A stretch of 64,000 bases of DNA from Bacteroidota bacterium. GTDB lineage: Bacteria > Bacteroidota > Bacteroidia > Chitinophagales > Chitinophagaceae. The first letter of the stretch is position 1. Every line of letters starts with the position of its first letter. The position numbers and the translations under genes are program-made. The notes below the pieces were generated by a model. It had not been told where the DNA came from. It did no database searches and saw only the letters and a list, made by a program, of their open reading frames with translations. Positions 63,580 to 64,000 of this stretch are shown here, in pieces. The DNA lies in the NCBI GenBank assembly GCA_018266555.1, contig JAFEAF010000002.1:28667-92666 (forward strand), given 5' to 3'.

Positions 63580-64000
63580 ATGAACCGCTTTATCAATATG
63601 ATTACGGCTCTCGTATTTCTACCGTTCTTATTTTCATACGGAAAGCCCGGCTTGCAAAATTTTTCTGCGCTCAAACACAATGATTTCCATAAATACAAGG
63701 GAAAGGGCGTTCTCCTGGTTTACACAGGAACCTCACAATCCCCGGTGGGAGTTTTCGCCATAGGCATCAGTATGGAAACAGATCCCGCCATTGGGATTAG
63801 GTTTGAAATAACAGTTAAACGAGGCATTAATGTAATGTCTCACGCAGCGATATTTCACAAATTTTCGAACCCCAAGCAGTCCATTATTTACAACTTTCAA
63901 TCCCATACCGCTTCTGTTAATTATAATACAAATCCTGAATTTAATACTAAGCTAATTGGAGGATTGGTGGCTGCCGCAGATAAGGAAATGATTGGGAAAT
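63580..64000 (+). CDS. Exported hypothetical protein, N-terminal part (cut by window edge)
   Basis: An open frame of 140 codons that runs off the window. It starts MNRFINMITALVFLPFLFSY, a signal peptide, then KHNDFHKYKGKGVLLVYTGT and GISMETDPAIGIRFEI, a beta-rich body. No family recognised. It has leader repeat B upstream, so it is likely controlled together with the DUF4412-like gene. The sequence is unrelated to that neighbour at the visible level. Confidence 0.7.
   Translation, partial: MNRFINMITALVFLPFLFSYGKPGLQNFSALKHNDFHKYKGKGVLLVYTGTSQSPVGVFAIGISMETDPAIGIRFEITVKRGINVMSHAAIFHKFSNPKQSIIYNFQSHTASVNYNTNPEFNTKLIGGLVAAADKEMIGK

Noticed and set aside
1-64000. tRNA, rRNA, tmRNA or CRISPR array
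   Set aside because: No T-loop-like GGTTCGAATCC sequence in a cloverleaf context and no spaced direct repeats were noticed by reading; the leader repeats are only two and 1.1 kb apart. A dedicated search (tRNAscan, Infernal) would settle it.

Overview
The window is chromosomal DNA from a member of the Bacteroidota, most likely a Chitinophagaceae-like bacterium (inference). The reasons are a moderate-to-low GC content, promoters of the Bacteroidota type (TTTG, about 20 nt, TAnnTTTG), and characteristic families: DPP-IV-type S9 peptidase, DUF5117-type zinc metalloprotease, GH3-family acyl ligase, LptC/CoaX neighbourhood, phytase-like esterase and Arm-DNA-binding-type tyrosine recombinase remnants. 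I found no tRNA, rRNA or CRISPR array.

Layout. 0-0.8 kb: 3' end of lysS. 0.8-5.0 kb: a leftward run of overlapping surface-glycan genes (membrane glycosyltransferase, GT2, DUF2304 protein, methyltransferase) preceded by an SDR dehydrogenase. 5.1-10 kb: a start-less coding-like frame, an aldo/keto reductase, then the leftward set coaX, outer-membrane protein, lptC, and a Lon-substrate-binding-domain protein. 10-13.2 kb: LPS/O-antigen glycosyltransferase and ligase, meaB and a twin-CDGSH protein. 13.2-18 kb: a large zinc metalloprotease, a small CxxC membrane protein, a TPR protein and an OMP-like protein. 18-19 kb: a scrap heap containing a broken second copy of the 3' end of typA fused head-on to the 3' end of a dead serine-hydrolase gene. 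19.7-32 kb: housekeeping genes typA, recA, mgsA, GNAT, uvrB, DPP-IV and polA. 32-39.4 kb: phytase-like lipoprotein, VOC protein, unknown secreted protein, nitrilase/omega-amidase, S41 protease, thiL and an inositol-monophosphatase family enzyme. 39.4-53.7 kb: envelope and salvage genes (a GT2 fused to a degenerate sugar-phosphate transferase, GH3, LysE, mtgA, GT39, NadR-like kinase, PAP2, LTA-synthase-like sulfatase, pnuC, cupin, Nfu, ArsC-like, MFS). 53.9-61.6 kb: OmpA lipoprotein, half-length asparaginase, UvrD/PcrA helicase, GH25 lysozyme, SCO and Fur. 61.6-64 kb: a young, disturbed region with an integrase relic and two secreted-protein genes, each preceded by the same ~90-120 bp leader.

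Functionally the window is mostly core: DNA repair and replication (recA, uvrB, polA, uvrD), translation (lysS, typA), cofactors (coaX, thiL, NAD salvage) and envelope building (lptC, glycosyltransferases, mtgA, O-antigen ligase). The least explained parts are the typA/serine-hydrolase relic at 18.05-18.71 kb, the repeated leaders at 62.2 and 63.4 kb, and the glycosyltransferase fusion at 39.4 kb. No complete novel defence or mobile system is visible.
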